This document shows positions 1-9,532 of a stretch of 64,000 nt of DNA, one piece after another; position 1 is the first letter of the stretch, and each line of letters begins with the position of its first letter. The stretch lies in assembly GCF_006538325.1 (NCBI RefSeq), contig NZ_BJKK01000006.1, positions 1-64,000 on the forward strand, read 5' to 3'. A program made the translations under genes and the position numbers. The DNA is from Alteromonas sp. KUL42. GTDB lineage: Bacteria > Pseudomonadota > Gammaproteobacteria > Enterobacterales > Alteromonadaceae. Under the pieces are notes generated by a model. It was given only the letters and a program-made list of their open reading frames with translations, was not told where the DNA came from and ran no database searches.

Positions 1-2
1 TG

Positions 3-497
3 GCGTTAGTGGTATTGGCTAGCTTAAGTAGCCAAGCATTTGCACAGTTAGATAAAAAAGACATTGAGCACATTGAAGTACTCGGTCAACAAACCACGCC
101 GCAATTAGTGCGCGCGTTTGAACAACAGCGTTTTGCATTCTTAGAACTTTACAACAGCATTAATGAAGTAGCGAAGTTTGACATGATTTGTAGTACTGTT
201 AAGCCTATAGGCAGTCAGATTGCTCGCAAAGAGTGTGAGCCTCGGTATCTAAAATCATTCCGTGCGTTAATGGTACAGGCAGCAGGTAATACCTCAACAA
301 ACAATACAAGAATGTCTATTGATTTAGGGCGCTTGGCAAGTAACGATGATGCTCTATTTCTAACCAAGGAAACACGTGAAGAGAGCTACGAACACGTTGC
401 CGCGCTAATTGCGACGCATCCGGAGTTATTCGAAAGCTTTGTAAAGCTTGATGCTATTAATCAAAAAATTAAACAGCGTAAAGAAGATAACAATTAG
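3..497 (+). CDS. Hypothetical exported protein, 5' end outside window
   Basis: The reading frame is open from the window edge to a TAA at 495-497. A GTG at 9 could be read as a start, but the preceding in-frame codons continue a hydrophobic stretch ending in SQAFA, a good signal-peptidase I site before QLDKK. The true start is therefore probably upstream, and what is seen is the end of a signal peptide plus a mature protein of about 150 residues. The mature part is predicted helical and charged, with two cysteines that could form a disulfide. I do not recognise the family. A strong terminator follows directly, so this is the last gene of its transcript. Confidence 0.6.
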   Translation, partial: ALVVLASLSSQAFAQLDKKDIEHIEVLGQQTTPQLVRAFEQQRFAFLELYNSINEVAKFDMICSTVKPIGSQIARKECEPRYLKSFRALMVQAAGNTSTNNTRMSIDLGRLASNDDALFLTKETREESYEHVAALIATHPELFESFVKLDAINQKIKQRKEDNN

Positions 498-511
498 TTG
501 GTAAAATAAAA

Positions 512-542
512 CGCGGTGCTGAAACAAGCACCGCGTTTTTTT
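512..542 (+). terminator. Rho-independent terminator
   Basis: A perfect 9-bp stem (CGCGGTGCT at 512-520 with AGCACCGCG at 527-535) and a 6-nt loop are followed by a run of seven T. It sits 15 nt after the stop of the first gene and ends that transcript. The converging acyl-CoA dehydrogenase gene stops at 554. Confidence 0.9.
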
Positions 543-553
543 CATGTATATGG

Positions 554-1774
554 TTACTGGTATTTCTTTAGCTCTAACCGAGATACCATTCCCTTATGCA
601 CTTCATCTGGGCCATCAGCCAAGCGCAATGAACGCGCACCAGCAGCAAAACGCGCCAGTGGGAAATCACTGCACATACCTGCACCACCGTGAATTTGAAG
701 CGCCATATCAACAACACTTTGCAGCATATTAGGTACCACCACCTTAATAGCAGAAATTTCTGTCATGGCGTGTTTTACGCCAAGGTTATCTATTTTCCAT
801 GCGGCATGTAACGTTAGCAATCGCGCCTGTTCGATGGCCATACGCGCATCGGCTACACGCTCTAAATTACCCCCTAAACGGATAATTGGCTTGCCGAATG
901 CTACGCGCTCGTGACCGCGTTTAAGGGCAAGTTCTAACGCTTTTTCTGCCATACCAATAGCGCGCATACAATGGTGAATTCGACCAGGGCCCAAGCGACC
1001 TTGTGCAATGGCGAAACCTTTACCTAAGCCCATAATTAGGTTGTCTTTACTAACCCTAACATTGTCAAAGTGCATTTCACCATGACCATAGGGAGCATCA
1101 TAATCGCCGTAAGCATCCAGCATACGCTTTATGGTGATCCCCGGTGTATCAAGGGGAACCACAACCATACTGTGACGACTGTGCTTGTCATTTTCTGGGT
1201 TAGATAAACCCATAAAAATAGTAATGGCTGCATTGGGATGACCAAGCCCCGTAGACCACCACTTTTTGCCGTTAATGACCACATCGTCACCATCTTCAAT
1301 AATAGTGGCGGCCATATTGGTGGCATCAGAGGACGCGACATCCGGCTCAGTCATGCCGAACACAGAGCGGATCTCGCCAGCAAGTAAAGGTTTCAGCCAT
1401 TTCTCTTTTTGCGCCTCGTTGCCGAAGTGATAGAGTACTTCCATGTTTCCCGTATCAGGTGCGTTGCAGTTGAATATTTCTGGTGCGAAAATATAACGGC
1501 CCATGCGCTCAGCCATAGGCGCATATTCTAAGGTGGTTAAACCTTGGCCTAACTCTGCATCGGGCAAAAACAAATTTGCAAGCCCAGCTTCGCGAGCTTT
1601 TGCTTTAAGGGCTTCAGTTCCAGGGTGCAATTTCCAGTTTTTCCAGTCGCCGTGATTATTCTCTTTGTGGTGAAAGTCATACACTTCGTCTTCAATAGGT
1701 ACAATGTGCTGTTCAATAAAAGCATCTAGTTTGTCTAGCAAGGCTTTTGTCTTGTCGTTATGAGAAAAATCCAT
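554..1774 (-). CDS. Acyl-CoA dehydrogenase family protein (ACAD10/11-like)
   Basis: This 406-residue flavoprotein should oxidise an acyl-CoA to the 2,3-enoyl-CoA with FAD, as in beta-oxidation. The three ACAD domains are visible: an all-helical N-terminus, a middle beta domain with GMTEPDVASSDATN (FAD/substrate loop) and HGEMHFDNVRV, and a C-terminal helical domain with LGPGRIHHCMRAIGMAEKAL and QIHGGAGMCSDFPLAR. The segment LADGPDEVHKGM stands where short- and medium-chain enzymes carry YEGT, which is typical of the ACAD10/11-like branch. Substrate chain length cannot be read from sequence. It is divergent from the LysR regulator at 1939 with 164 nt between, so that regulator may control it (inference). 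Confidence 0.9.
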   Translation of the reverse strand: MDFSHNDKTKALLDKLDAFIEQHIVPIEDEVYDFHHKENNHGDWKNWKLHPGTEALKAKAREAGLANLFLPDAELGQGLTTLEYAPMAERMGRYIFAPEIFNCNAPDTGNMEVLYHFGNEAQKEKWLKPLLAGEIRSVFGMTEPDVASSDATNMAATIIEDGDDVVINGKKWWSTGLGHPNAAITIFMGLSNPENDKHSRHSMVVVPLDTPGITIKRMLDAYGDYDAPYGHGEMHFDNVRVSKDNLIMGLGKGFAIAQGRLGPGRIHHCMRAIGMAEKALELALKRGHERVAFGKPIIRLGGNLERVADARMAIEQARLLTLHAAWKIDNLGVKHAMTEISAIKVVVPNMLQSVVDMALQIHGGAGMCSDFPLARFAAGARSLRLADGPDEVHKGMVSRLELKKYQ

Positions 1775-1938
1775 AGGGCACCTTTTTATCAGTTAGCTTC
1801 TATAAGCAAGCGTAGTGTTTTGTCTAATAAGCATACTAATGAAAGTTGTTTAATGAATGAAATGAAATATAATCTCAATATGTTATGAATATTATTCATT
1901 GCTATGGTGGTGAATATTTCCTTTAAGAGGGTGACGCG

Positions 1939-2862
1939 TTGCTCGAAAGTAGACAGTTTGAAAAGCTCGATCTTAACTTACTCAAAGTTTTTGAAGCGCT
2001 TTGGCAACACAAAAATATGACACGTGTTGCTGAAACACTGCATATAACGCCTTCTGCAGTTAGCCATGCAATGAGGCGTTTTCGCGATATTTTGGGTGAT
2101 CCACTCTTTGTAAAGGAAAAGCAAAGCATGTTGCCAACGGCGGCATGTGAGCGTCTTGCACCTGCCATATTGCAAGCCCTCGGTGATATTAGAAAAGCAC
2201 TCGGTGAGTTCACTGTATTTAATCCACAGCAAAGTCATCAGCGATTTGTTATTGCTATGCAAGAGTCGTTAGAACTTGGCGTTTTACCTACGTTACTCGC
2301 CACCTTAGAGCAACAAGCCCCTAATATTGAGATTGTAAGTACACGACTTCATCGCGACAGTATGTTGGCAGACTTAAGTAACCGAAACTTGCATTTGGTT
2401 ATAGATATAGGGCGGGCTATTTCCGCTCCTATAGCGCACTCACTACTACGCCGCGACAATTACCGCGTCCTAATGAGTAAGTACAATCCGCTGGTCAATG
2501 CGTTAGATAAACGGAAATACTTGCAGGCGCGCCATATCACGGTTTCTAACCGTGCTAAGGGACCATCCGTAGAGGAAATTGCACTTCAGCAATTGGGGGT
2601 AAGTCGACCGTCAATATGGCGCTGTCAAAACTACCGCGCAGCGGCTGACGTGGTATCTAAAACGCAGGCAATACTCACTTTACCCGGGTCTGTGGCCGAC
2701 TCTGTGCACGATGAAAATCTCATAAGCTTTAAATTGCCTTATGGACTACCTGCATTAGAAACGCACTTATATTGGCATACCCAACAAGAAGGCGAGCCGG
2801 GGTTAATGTGGTTAAAAAACTTAATGCTACAACTGTTCGCTGAATCTGGTCTAACCAGCTAG
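1939..2862 (+). CDS. LysR family transcriptional regulator (TTG start)
   Basis: A 307-residue LysR regulator. The winged helix-turn-helix spans about residues 8-66 (LLKVFEALWQHKNMTRVAET... TPSAVSHAMRRFRDILGDPLF), followed by a type 2 periplasmic-binding-like effector domain. The start is TTG at 1939: the frame is closed by TAA at 1924-1926, and AAGAGGG at 1925-1931 is a well-placed ribosome binding site. No ATG occurs in frame close by. The HTH style resembles NodD/LeuO-type LysRs. It is divergent from the acyl-CoA dehydrogenase and lies just upstream of an MBL-fold hydrolase, so it may regulate either; the effector is unknown. Confidence 0.88.
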   Translation: MLESRQFEKLDLNLLKVFEALWQHKNMTRVAETLHITPSAVSHAMRRFRDILGDPLFVKEKQSMLPTAACERLAPAILQALGDIRKALGEFTVFNPQQSHQRFVIAMQESLELGVLPTLLATLEQQAPNIEIVSTRLHRDSMLADLSNRNLHLVIDIGRAISAPIAHSLLRRDNYRVLMSKYNPLVNALDKRKYLQARHITVSNRAKGPSVEEIALQQLGVSRPSIWRCQNYRAAADVVSKTQAILTLPGSVADSVHDENLISFKLPYGLPALETHLYWHTQQEGEPGLMWLKNLMLQLFAESGLTS

Positions 2863-2901
2863 TTTTTGCTAGTATGCTGGCAGTTAGCGAAGAGTCTTTT
2901 T

Positions 2902-3663
2902 ATGAAATTACATACACTGTCAGGTTACATTCAGCACATATATTTAGTTGAAGACAATGCTGGGTTGCTGTTACTTGATGGCTGTAGCAGGGCCGATGTC
3001 GATATGGTGTGCGACTATATTACCCAGACGCTTGGCCGGCCTTTGAATGACCTGAAGCTAATTGTGGTAACACACATGCACCCTGATCACGCTGGTGGTG
3101 CTATGCGACTTCGAGGCCGCACCGGCGCACAGGTTGCCGCCCACCCCAAAGCGTCAAATTGGTATTCGGGTATAGCTGGGCGCACAGCGCATAGTATCGA
3201 TTTATTACTGACGTTGTGGGTTGCTAGCCGAATAGGCAAACATAAAGCGCCGGTATGGTACAACCCAATTTTAGCACCTGACTTGATAGTTAAAGACGGG
3301 CAACGACTACCACAATTTCATGACTGGCAAGTCATGTACACGCCGGGCCATACTGATCACGATTTGTCCTTGGTGCATTTACCTACCAAGCAAGCCTACA
3401 TTGCTGATGTACTTGTGAAAGTGAAAGGTGAATTAGTTCCCCCATACCCACTTTGTCATCCCAACCAATACCGCGAAAGTCTCAAAATACTCGCGCAGTC
3501 ACAAATTGATACATTCTTTTGTGCCCATGTTCCACCGACCGCTAAAGCGGATATCGATTTTGAACACGTTATAGAGAATGCACCGCGAAAGCCCAAGAAT
3601 CATTGGCACTCAAGCAAAAATCGTATTAAGAAAAAGTTGTTCGGATTAACCCGTGAGCACTAA
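2902..3663 (+). CDS. MBL-fold metallo-hydrolase
   Basis: A metallo-beta-lactamase-fold hydrolase of 253 residues. The zinc motif THMHPDHAGG (H58, H60, D62, H63) is intact; later ligands are in TPGHTDHDLSL, IADVL and the terminal CAHVPP. The frame opens with a TTG at 2866, but the ATG at 2902 is preferred because the protein then begins MKLHTLSGYIQHIYLVED, the usual first strand of the fold, with GAAGAG upstream. The substrate is not predictable; glyoxalase II-like, lactonase-like and other hydrolases share this fold. It follows the LysR gene by 39 nt and may be co-transcribed with it. Confidence 0.85.
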   Translation: MKLHTLSGYIQHIYLVEDNAGLLLLDGCSRADVDMVCDYITQTLGRPLNDLKLIVVTHMHPDHAGGAMRLRGRTGAQVAAHPKASNWYSGIAGRTAHSIDLLLTLWVASRIGKHKAPVWYNPILAPDLIVKDGQRLPQFHDWQVMYTPGHTDHDLSLVHLPTKQAYIADVLVKVKGELVPPYPLCHPNQYRESLKILAQSQIDTFFCAHVPPTAKADIDFEHVIENAPRKPKNHWHSSKNRIKKKLFGLTREH

Positions 3664-3790
3664 ATATTGCTTCGTGCTAACGCGCTGATATTGCGTTTTA
3701 GATGGCAAAGCGCCTGCTTACCCTTGCATTTGTTTGCTTAGTGACCACATTTATATAATGCTGGCAGTTTCTTTATTTGGGGCTGGTTTT

Positions 3791-3810
3791 GCTAGTTTTA
3801 AACTACTAGC
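3791..3810. promoter_or_regulatory. Short inverted repeat upstream of ycjX
   Basis: GCTAGT and ACTAGC (3791-3796, 3805-3810) form an inverted repeat around an AT-rich centre, 45 nt before the ycjX start in an otherwise featureless 191-nt gap. It may be an operator or chance; no family is assigned. Confidence 0.25.
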
Positions 3811-3854
3811 AGGTTAAGCCTTGTAGCGGAAGTACTAGGAACAACATCACTCAT

Positions 3855-5240
3855 ATGCAAGAAAATATCGCAACGATTTTTGATAAGACACGAGCTGTAG
3901 CGTCGCTTACGGGCGATAAATTGGCCGATGTGTTTAGTAAAGAAACCCACAGATTTACGATTACTGGGTTAAGTCGTAGCGGCAAATCTATGTTGTTTAC
4001 CAGCCTGATAACGATGTTAAAAAGTCGCAGTGAGGAAGGTTACGCCTGCATGCCTCTACTGCGTTATTTACCTCCGTCACAAGTACTCGATATGCACATT
4101 GCGCCCATTGATGGGTACCAACCCTTCCCACATTTGGACAATCTCGAAGCACTAAAGCTAGGTGAATGGCCTTCAGCAACCGAAGAGGCTTATGGGTTTA
4201 AGCTTATTGTTAGATTGAAGCAAACAGGGCCTCTGAAGAAACATTTGTTACCACACACAGACGTGGTTTTTGAGTTTATTGACTACCCAGGTGAGTGGAT
4301 CACCGATATTCCCATGCTTAATAAGCCATACGCACAGTGGTCAGACTCTGCGTGGGCACAACTTAGTAGTGGTCCTCAGCAGTATTTTGCCACGACTTGG
4401 AAGCAGTTTGTCAATGAATTCGATTTCGAACAAGCCCCAACACCAGAGCGAATAACGCAGCTCATTAACGCCTATCGCGACTACTTAATTGAAGCGAAAG
4501 CCAACGGTATATCCCTGTTACAACCGGGTAGCTTCTTATTGGAGTCGAGTGATTTTGATTGGAAGAATTTCGGCTTTACACCGTTGCCGTCAAGTATAAC
4601 CAGTGATATTTCCCACCCTTGGTTTAAGGCTTTCGACAAGCATTATGGTTCGTTTCAAAAAGCGTGGTTAACCCCGCTGAAGCAGAACATTTTTAAAGAA
4701 ACAGATAAGCAAATCATATTGGTCGACTTGTTTGAAGGTCTTAATCACAGCAGGCAGCATCTTTATCAACTAAAAGAAACATTAAGTCATTTGGCCGACA
4801 CCTTTGTGTATGGGCAGAGTAGTTGGTTTTCACGTACTGTGCTTAAAAAGCAGCAAATTGGTCGTGTGGCCTTTGTTGCGACAAAGGCCGATCTTATTCC
4901 TTCAAACCAGCGACAAAACTTACTGAGTTTACTGACGCAAGTTACAGAAGGTGCAAGGGCGCGCTTTAACGATAAGCCCATAGAATTTGAGCACTTCTTA
5001 GTGTCGGCGCTACAGGTTACCGACGAGGGTGGAAATGCCAATGCCATTCGTTACAAAAATAGCGAAGGTCAATATGTAGAGTCAACCTTTGAAGCATTGC
5101 CGCGAACACTGAAAGAGATGGAAGAGGGCAGTCACTTTCCCGTGCCTCGCGTTACCGTTCCTCAAGACTTTAAAGCACGTATCTTAGCGGGCAAAGGCAT
5201 CGACAGATTACTGCAGTTTTTACTGGGTAAAGGAGAATAG
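3855..5240 (+). CDS. ycjX: YcjX family P-loop NTPase
   Basis: A 461-residue protein of the YcjX (DUF463) family, close to the E. coli YcjX length of about 465. The Walker A motif GLSRSGKS is at residues 38-45; FIDYPGEWITDIPML is the family-specific stretch around the switch/Walker B region, and FVATKADLIP provides the guanine-type TKAD motif. In E. coli ycjX and ycjF lie in the Psp stress regulon; their biochemical role is not firmly established. Here no pspABC genes are adjacent. It is followed after 2 nt by ycjF, indicating an operon. Confidence 0.92.
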   Translation: MQENIATIFDKTRAVASLTGDKLADVFSKETHRFTITGLSRSGKSMLFTSLITMLKSRSEEGYACMPLLRYLPPSQVLDMHIAPIDGYQPFPHLDNLEALKLGEWPSATEEAYGFKLIVRLKQTGPLKKHLLPHTDVVFEFIDYPGEWITDIPMLNKPYAQWSDSAWAQLSSGPQQYFATTWKQFVNEFDFEQAPTPERITQLINAYRDYLIEAKANGISLLQPGSFLLESSDFDWKNFGFTPLPSSITSDISHPWFKAFDKHYGSFQKAWLTPLKQNIFKETDKQIILVDLFEGLNHSRQHLYQLKETLSHLADTFVYGQSSWFSRTVLKKQQIGRVAFVATKADLIPSNQRQNLLSLLTQVTEGARARFNDKPIEFEHFLVSALQVTDEGGNANAIRYKNSEGQYVESTFEALPRTLKEMEEGSHFPVPRVTVPQDFKARILAGKGIDRLLQFLLGKGE

Positions 5241-5242
5241 TT

Positions 5243-6148
5243 ATGAGTGAGCAACCTCAATACAAAGCCAAAATTACCACACAAACGTTAAATATTGCCC
5301 AGCCTGAAACTGCGCTACCTCAGCAAATTGAAGACGATAATTGGGACATAGAAACACCATCAAAAGGTATTTCATTGGGCACAGCTACCTTGGGGTTTGG
5401 GGTCTTTTCTCTTATTGGTTTTTTCGTGTTTGAAGCATACACCACATTGGTTGCCAACGTCGCTGAGCACCCTATTGGCACTACAGTTTTAGGTACTATG
5501 TTAGTGGGCTTTGTTGGCTGTCTGAGTTTACTGAGTGCGAAAGAGTGGCGTGGTTACAAGCAAGTGAATACTGCTATGTCTGATGCAAACGCTATTCGCG
5601 CTTTGTATACGAATTCAAGTGCTCAAAGTGATGTGCACAAGGTTGAGCGTACGTTAACGCAGCACGGTAAACGCTTTTCAGCTGACTCTTATGCGGCGTA
5701 TTGCTTTTCACAGTACCAACGACAAATTCAAGCTGATATGACTGCCAAAGAAAGGTTAGGGTTGTATGAAGATGTTGTATTGAAGCCTGTGCAAGACAAG
5801 GCGCAAAAGGTGCTTAATAAGGAGTCGTTAACGGCAGGCAGTGTGGCCTTTATTAGCCCGAACAATTTAATCCAAACCTTTGCGGTTATTTGGATAAGTT
5901 TTCGTACCATAAGACGTATGGCTAGGGTTTATGGCTTACGACCTAGTACAGTAGGGAATTGGAAATTACTTAAAGTGCTGGCGCAAAACATTGCTGCGCA
6001 GGGCATATTTGATTTAGCAACAGACGAAGTTGCCAATCAAATTGGTGGAAGTTTGTCGGCGAAGTTTATGGAAAACTCCGCCGAAGCCATTGCAGCAGGT
6101 GCGTTAAACGCGAGACTTGGGCGAGCCTTAATTAAGCTGCTGAAGTAG
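5243..6148 (+). CDS. ycjF: YcjF/DUF697-like inner membrane protein
   Basis: A 301-residue protein in the position and style of YcjF (TIGR01620). A polar N-terminal tail of about 45 residues is followed by two hydrophobic segments (around 47-70 and 78-100) and a C-terminal DUF697-like part containing a hydrophobic stretch (about 198-220) and GNWKLLKVLAQNIAAQGIFDLATDEVA. E. coli YcjF is about 50 residues longer. Family knowledge places it in the inner membrane with YcjX as partner. The start ATG is 2 nt after the ycjX stop, with GGAGAA overlapping the ycjX end as its ribosome binding site. Confidence 0.88.
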   Translation: MSEQPQYKAKITTQTLNIAQPETALPQQIEDDNWDIETPSKGISLGTATLGFGVFSLIGFFVFEAYTTLVANVAEHPIGTTVLGTMLVGFVGCLSLLSAKEWRGYKQVNTAMSDANAIRALYTNSSAQSDVHKVERTLTQHGKRFSADSYAAYCFSQYQRQIQADMTAKERLGLYEDVVLKPVQDKAQKVLNKESLTAGSVAFISPNNLIQTFAVIWISFRTIRRMARVYGLRPSTVGNWKLLKVLAQNIAAQGIFDLATDEVANQIGGSLSAKFMENSAEAIAAGALNARLGRALIKLLK

Positions 6149-6164
6149 AGCTGTTTTACATTCC

Positions 6165-6191
6165 AAAAGGTGCTTTTACAGCGCCTTTTTT
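6165..6191 (+). terminator. Terminator after ycjF overlapping the thrE-like 3' end
   Basis: AAAAGGTGC (6165-6173), a 7-nt loop and GCGCCTTTTTT (6181-6191) make a stem with one G-T pair ending in six T. The A-run on the other side makes it potentially bidirectional. It overlaps the last codons of the converging exporter gene, which stops at 6176. Confidence 0.75.
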
Positions 6192-7402
6192 GTTGGCATG
6201 ACGACGTTGGCAAAAATAAGCCCCGCCAACAGTGACATGAAAATCAAAAACACTTCTTGCCCTAGATGATCGGCTTTGACGAAATCCTGCCCAGTCATAA
6301 AAGAGTTTAAGCCAATGTAGGTTTTAGAGCCCGGAACCAGCACAATTAACCCGTGCATAGCGACTATGGTGGCCGGTTGGTTGGCAATACGGGTAAAGGC
6401 ATTGGCAAATATGCCTAAAGCAAAAGCGCCAACGAAGGCCCCTAAACCTGGGCTCATGTAATCCGAACTCCACGCGGTAGCGCTATAGGCAATAAATGCC
6501 GCAGCAAGTGCCCAAGGTATGTGTTTTACACGGGTACGAAAAATAGCAACAAGGGCAAAACACAACAGAAAAACGGCTAGCCATGTCGCCCAATAAGGCA
6601 ATGACTCTGCAGGGGTATAAATGTTTTCGCCAAAGGCACTAAAGCCCACAGAAACACCAAGAAAGGCACCGAAGTAGAGTTTAAATAACTGCATAATGGC
6701 ATCCATGGTGCGCGCAGTGCCCGACACCATATTGCGAGATGACAGTTCCGCTAAGCCCATGGTTAGCGCAAGACCAGGCACAAACACAATTACTGACGAC
6801 AGCACTACAAGGGGTATATTGATGCCAGGGTCGATATAACTACCGATGGCACAGGCGAGTATACCTCCGAGAAAGGCAGTAACAGGCTCAAGCATCAGGT
6901 TCACCCGTTTTGAGCGCTGTGCCCATAGTGTCCACATATAGGCAATAATACCCAAAGCCCCTGACCAACCTATTTCACTCCAACTGGCACCCATCAACAT
7001 GGCAAATGCGCCCGTTGCCATAGCAAAAGCCACACCTGTAATAACTTTGCCGTAAGGGCTTCCCATGGCATCTATTTCGTCAAGGCGGTTGTCCGCTTCG
7101 CTTAATGTTAGCTTGCCCGCTAGTAGCTCACTGGCTAATTCGTCGGTAAGCGACAACGCGTTCATATCAAGGTCGCCCGGTAGAAGACGAGCGGCATGGT
7201 TGTACTCGTCTTCGTGACGATTACTCCAAATTACAAAGGTTAATGACGTAGGGGTGGAAATGAATGACGCATTAACCCCTAAATACGTCGCTACTTCGCC
7301 AAGATAAGCTTCTAGCCTAAATGCGGGCGTACCGTATTTGTGCAGCATTTTCCCTAGCTTCACTATAAATCTACGAATTTGAATAAATTCAACGGTATCC
7401 AA
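6176..7402 (-). CDS. Threonine/serine exporter family protein (ThrE, DUF1212-DUF3815)
   Basis: A 408-residue membrane protein joining the two parts of the ThrE family: an N-terminal DUF1212 (YjjP-like) region beginning RFIVKLGKMLHKYGTPAFRLE with five or so membrane helices, and a C-terminal DUF3815 (YjjB-like) region with five more. In E. coli these are two proteins (YjjP and YjjB); in Corynebacterium ThrE they are fused as here. The family exports threonine, serine or small dicarboxylates such as succinate; the substrate here cannot be told. It stands alone, between the ycjF terminator and the thi operon terminator. Confidence 0.88.
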   Translation of the reverse strand: MDTVEFIQIRRFIVKLGKMLHKYGTPAFRLEAYLGEVATYLGVNASFISTPTSLTFVIWSNRHEDEYNHAARLLPGDLDMNALSLTDELASELLAGKLTLSEADNRLDEIDAMGSPYGKVITGVAFAMATGAFAMLMGASWSEIGWSGALGIIAYMWTLWAQRSKRVNLMLEPVTAFLGGILACAIGSYIDPGINIPLVVLSSVIVFVPGLALTMGLAELSSRNMVSGTARTMDAIMQLFKLYFGAFLGVSVGFSAFGENIYTPAESLPYWATWLAVFLLCFALVAIFRTRVKHIPWALAAAFIAYSATAWSSDYMSPGLGAFVGAFALGIFANAFTRIANQPATIVAMHGLIVLVPGSKTYIGLNSFMTGQDFVKADHLGQEVFLIFMSLLAGLIFANVVMPTKKAL

Positions 7403-7447
7403 CGCAATGTCCTTTATAAGCCCTAATTAAATATGAGGGAAATGTGA

Positions 7448-7481
7448 GAAAAAAGCCAGACGAGAAGTTTTCGGTCTGGCT
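7448..7481 (-). terminator. Terminator of the thiamine operon
   Basis: On the minus strand AGCCAGAC (7481-7474) pairs with GTCTGGCT (7461-7454), followed by a T-rich tail (complement of 7448-7454). It lies about 140 nt beyond the thiH stop and just upstream of the thrE-like start at 7402, so it most likely ends the thi transcript and insulates the next gene. Confidence 0.8.
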
Positions 7482-7621
7482 AAAATTTGGGCGGATTGTA
7501 CGGAGTGAAAACAGGGAAATCAAAACATATTTTTTCTATTTTTATGATAGAAAAACTAATGTGTTAAAAATACTTAAATAACGCATTTTACAGCGCTTTT
7601 TGCATTTGTTGATTGCACTTG

Positions 7622-8764
7622 TTAAACCGACTTATCCCGCAACTGAAAGGGCAACCAGTCTTGCCAAATTGTGTCTAAGCCATTAGCGTGAATGGCATTA
7701 ACTACTTCGCTCACGGTTCTGTTGTCATCAATATCAAACTGATTAAGTGCTTGGGTGGGCTTACTGTAACCCCCTGGTTGTGTTTGTGATGCTGCACTCA
7801 TTGATGTGATACCCAGTGTCATCGCGCCATCTCTGAATTTAGCGGATTCTCGGGTAGATAAGGTTAATTCCGCATAAGGATTGTAGATGCGATGTGCGCA
7901 TATAAGCTGCAGTAGTTGCCTTTCGTTCGGCAAGTTTAGGTTTCTATCTATACTGCCAACTTCACTGTTGCCTTCACAGCGACGAAGCCGAGGGAAAGCA
8001 ATAGACACACGGCTTTGCCAATAATGTTGCTGGATAGTTTGTGCATGCAACGCGGTCATTACACTGTCTACACGCCAGTTGCCTAAGCCCAGTAGCGCCC
8101 CAATACCTATTTTATCGATACCCGCTTGACCAAGGCGGTCGCTGGCTTCAAGTCGCCACATAAAGTCCTGTTTTTTCCCTCGCGTATGATAGTTGCTATA
8201 ATAACTGGGAGAATAGGTTTCTTGGTAAACCAGTACGGCGTCTAGCCCCAGTGTTTTTAGCTTTTCGTATTCTGTGCAATCGAGTGGCTGTACTTCCATC
8301 ATTAAATAACTAACGTTATCGCGAATGGCATCAATAACTTGCTCAAAGTAGTGCATACCCACTTTGCTCTCATGTTCACCGGTTACTAGCAGTACCTGCG
8401 AAAACCCCATTGTGTTAATTGCGTTTATTTCCTCAAGGGTTTCGTTTATAGAAAGGGTGGTGCGCTTAATTTTGTTGCTCATGGTAAAGCCGCAATAGGT
8501 ACACTCGTTGGCACATAAGTTAGAAAGATACAAAGGCACAAATAACTGCATGGTATTGCCAAAGCGCTGACGTGTTAATGTGTGCGCACGTGTGGCCATA
8601 TTTTCCAAATAAGGTGTTGCCGCCGGGGAAATAAGTGCCATGAAGTCGTCTAAATTCAGCACACTTTTACTTAACGCCACCTCGACATCCCTCGCAGTCT
8701 TGCTGTTCACTGACAAGGCAATGTGTGAAAGGTCTTGCTGCAATAAGGTTTGCGCTACTTTCAC
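7622..8764 (-). CDS. thiH: 2-iminoacetate synthase ThiH
   Basis: ThiH is a radical SAM enzyme that cleaves tyrosine to dehydroglycine (2-iminoacetate) and p-cresol; the product feeds ThiG for thiazole formation. The 380-residue protein has the CxxxCxxC cluster motif as CANECTYC at C84, C88 and C91. The terminal BATS-like segment with [11 protein letters not shown] is present. Length matches the family (about 377). Its ATG overlaps the thiG stop by 4 nt (8761-8764). This anaerobic-type route replaces ThiO glycine oxidase, and no thiO is seen in the operon. Confidence 0.96.
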   Translation of the reverse strand: MKVAQTLLQQDLSHIALSVNSKTARDVEVALSKSVLNLDDFMALISPAATPYLENMATRAHTLTRQRFGNTMQLFVPLYLSNLCANECTYCGFTMSNKIKRTTLSINETLEEINAINTMGFSQVLLVTGEHESKVGMHYFEQVIDAIRDNVSYLMMEVQPLDCTEYEKLKTLGLDAVLVYQETYSPSYYSNYHTRGKKQDFMWRLEASDRLGQAGIDKIGIGALLGLGNWRVDSVMTALHAQTIQQHYWQSRVSIAFPRLRRCEGNSEVGSIDRNLNLPNERQLLQLICAHRIYNPYAELTLSTRESAKFRDGAMTLGITSMSAASQTQPGGYSKPTQALNQFDIDDNRTVSEVVNAIHANGLDTIWQDWLPFQLRDKSV

Positions 8765-9531
8765 AATGCATCCTCCAAAAACGCAGTAAACGGGCTAGAT
8801 GCGATCCCTTGAGAGCGCGTTATACCAAACCCTGCTTCAAACGCTAATCTTCCCGCTTCAACGGCATTCGCAAACGCTGTTGCCATGGAGGTTGGGTTGC
8901 TTGCGGTGGCGATGGCAGTATTGACCAGTACGGCATCCACTCCCATCTCCATTGCTGCCATGGCCTCGCTGGGCTTTCCAATACCCGCATCAACAATAAC
9001 GGGCACATGGGCTTGCTCTACGATTATTTGTAAAAACGGCTTAGTTTGAAGCCCTTGATTACTGCCGATAGGGGCACCTAACGGCATAACAGCAGCGCAT
9101 CCAACATCTTCAAGGCGTTTGCACAAGACAGGATCGGCGCCGCAGTAGGGCAGTACAGTAAACCCTTTTTTTACTAGTGTTTCTGCTGCAATTAATGTTT
9201 CGATGGGGTCGGGGAGTAAATAACGTTGGTCAGGGTGAATTTCGAGTTTGATCAGGCGGCTTTGAATGGCTTCAAAAGCGAGTTCAGCCGCAAAGATCGC
9301 TTCTTTTGCATTCCTAGCGCCAGAGGTATTAGGAAGCAAGGTTACACCGAGTTTACGCAACACTTTGAGGGTGCTATCTCCCTCACTGTTATTGGATATG
9401 CGTTTCATGGCAAGAGTAACAATATTACTGCTCGATGCCACAAGGGCTTGCTCCATGCTATCGACACTGCTGAATTTTCCCGTTCCTGTCAGTAGCCTTG
9501 ATGTGTATTGATGGTTGGCGAGTGTGAGCAT
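8761..9531 (-). CDS. thiG: Thiazole synthase ThiG
   Basis: ThiG condenses 1-deoxyxylulose-5-phosphate, dehydroglycine and sulfur from ThiS thiocarboxylate to form thiazole phosphate. It is a 256-residue TIM barrel, the same length as E. coli ThiG. LKLEIHPD (here [20 protein letters not shown]) carries the Schiff-base lysine; [30 protein letters not shown] and [10 protein letters not shown] are the phosphate-binding loops. The frame extends upstream to 9576, but the ATG at 9531 is chosen because it has AGGAGG 4 nt upstream and follows the thiS stop directly. Confidence 0.96.
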   Translation of the reverse strand: MLTLANHQYTSRLLTGTGKFSSVDSMEQALVASSSNIVTLAMKRISNNSEGDSTLKVLRKLGVTLLPNTSGARNAKEAIFAAELAFEAIQSRLIKLEIHPDQRYLLPDPIETLIAAETLVKKGFTVLPYCGADPVLCKRLEDVGCAAVMPLGAPIGSNQGLQTKPFLQIIVEQAHVPVIVDAGIGKPSEAMAAMEMGVDAVLVNTAIATASNPTSMATAFANAVEAGRLAFEAGFGITRSQGIASSPFTAFLEDAL

Positions 9532-9532
9532 G

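Noticed and set aside
544-732. Open frame on the plus strand after the first terminator
   Set aside because: It lies antisense to the conserved C-terminal part of the acyl-CoA dehydrogenase and has no ribosome binding site or family pattern.
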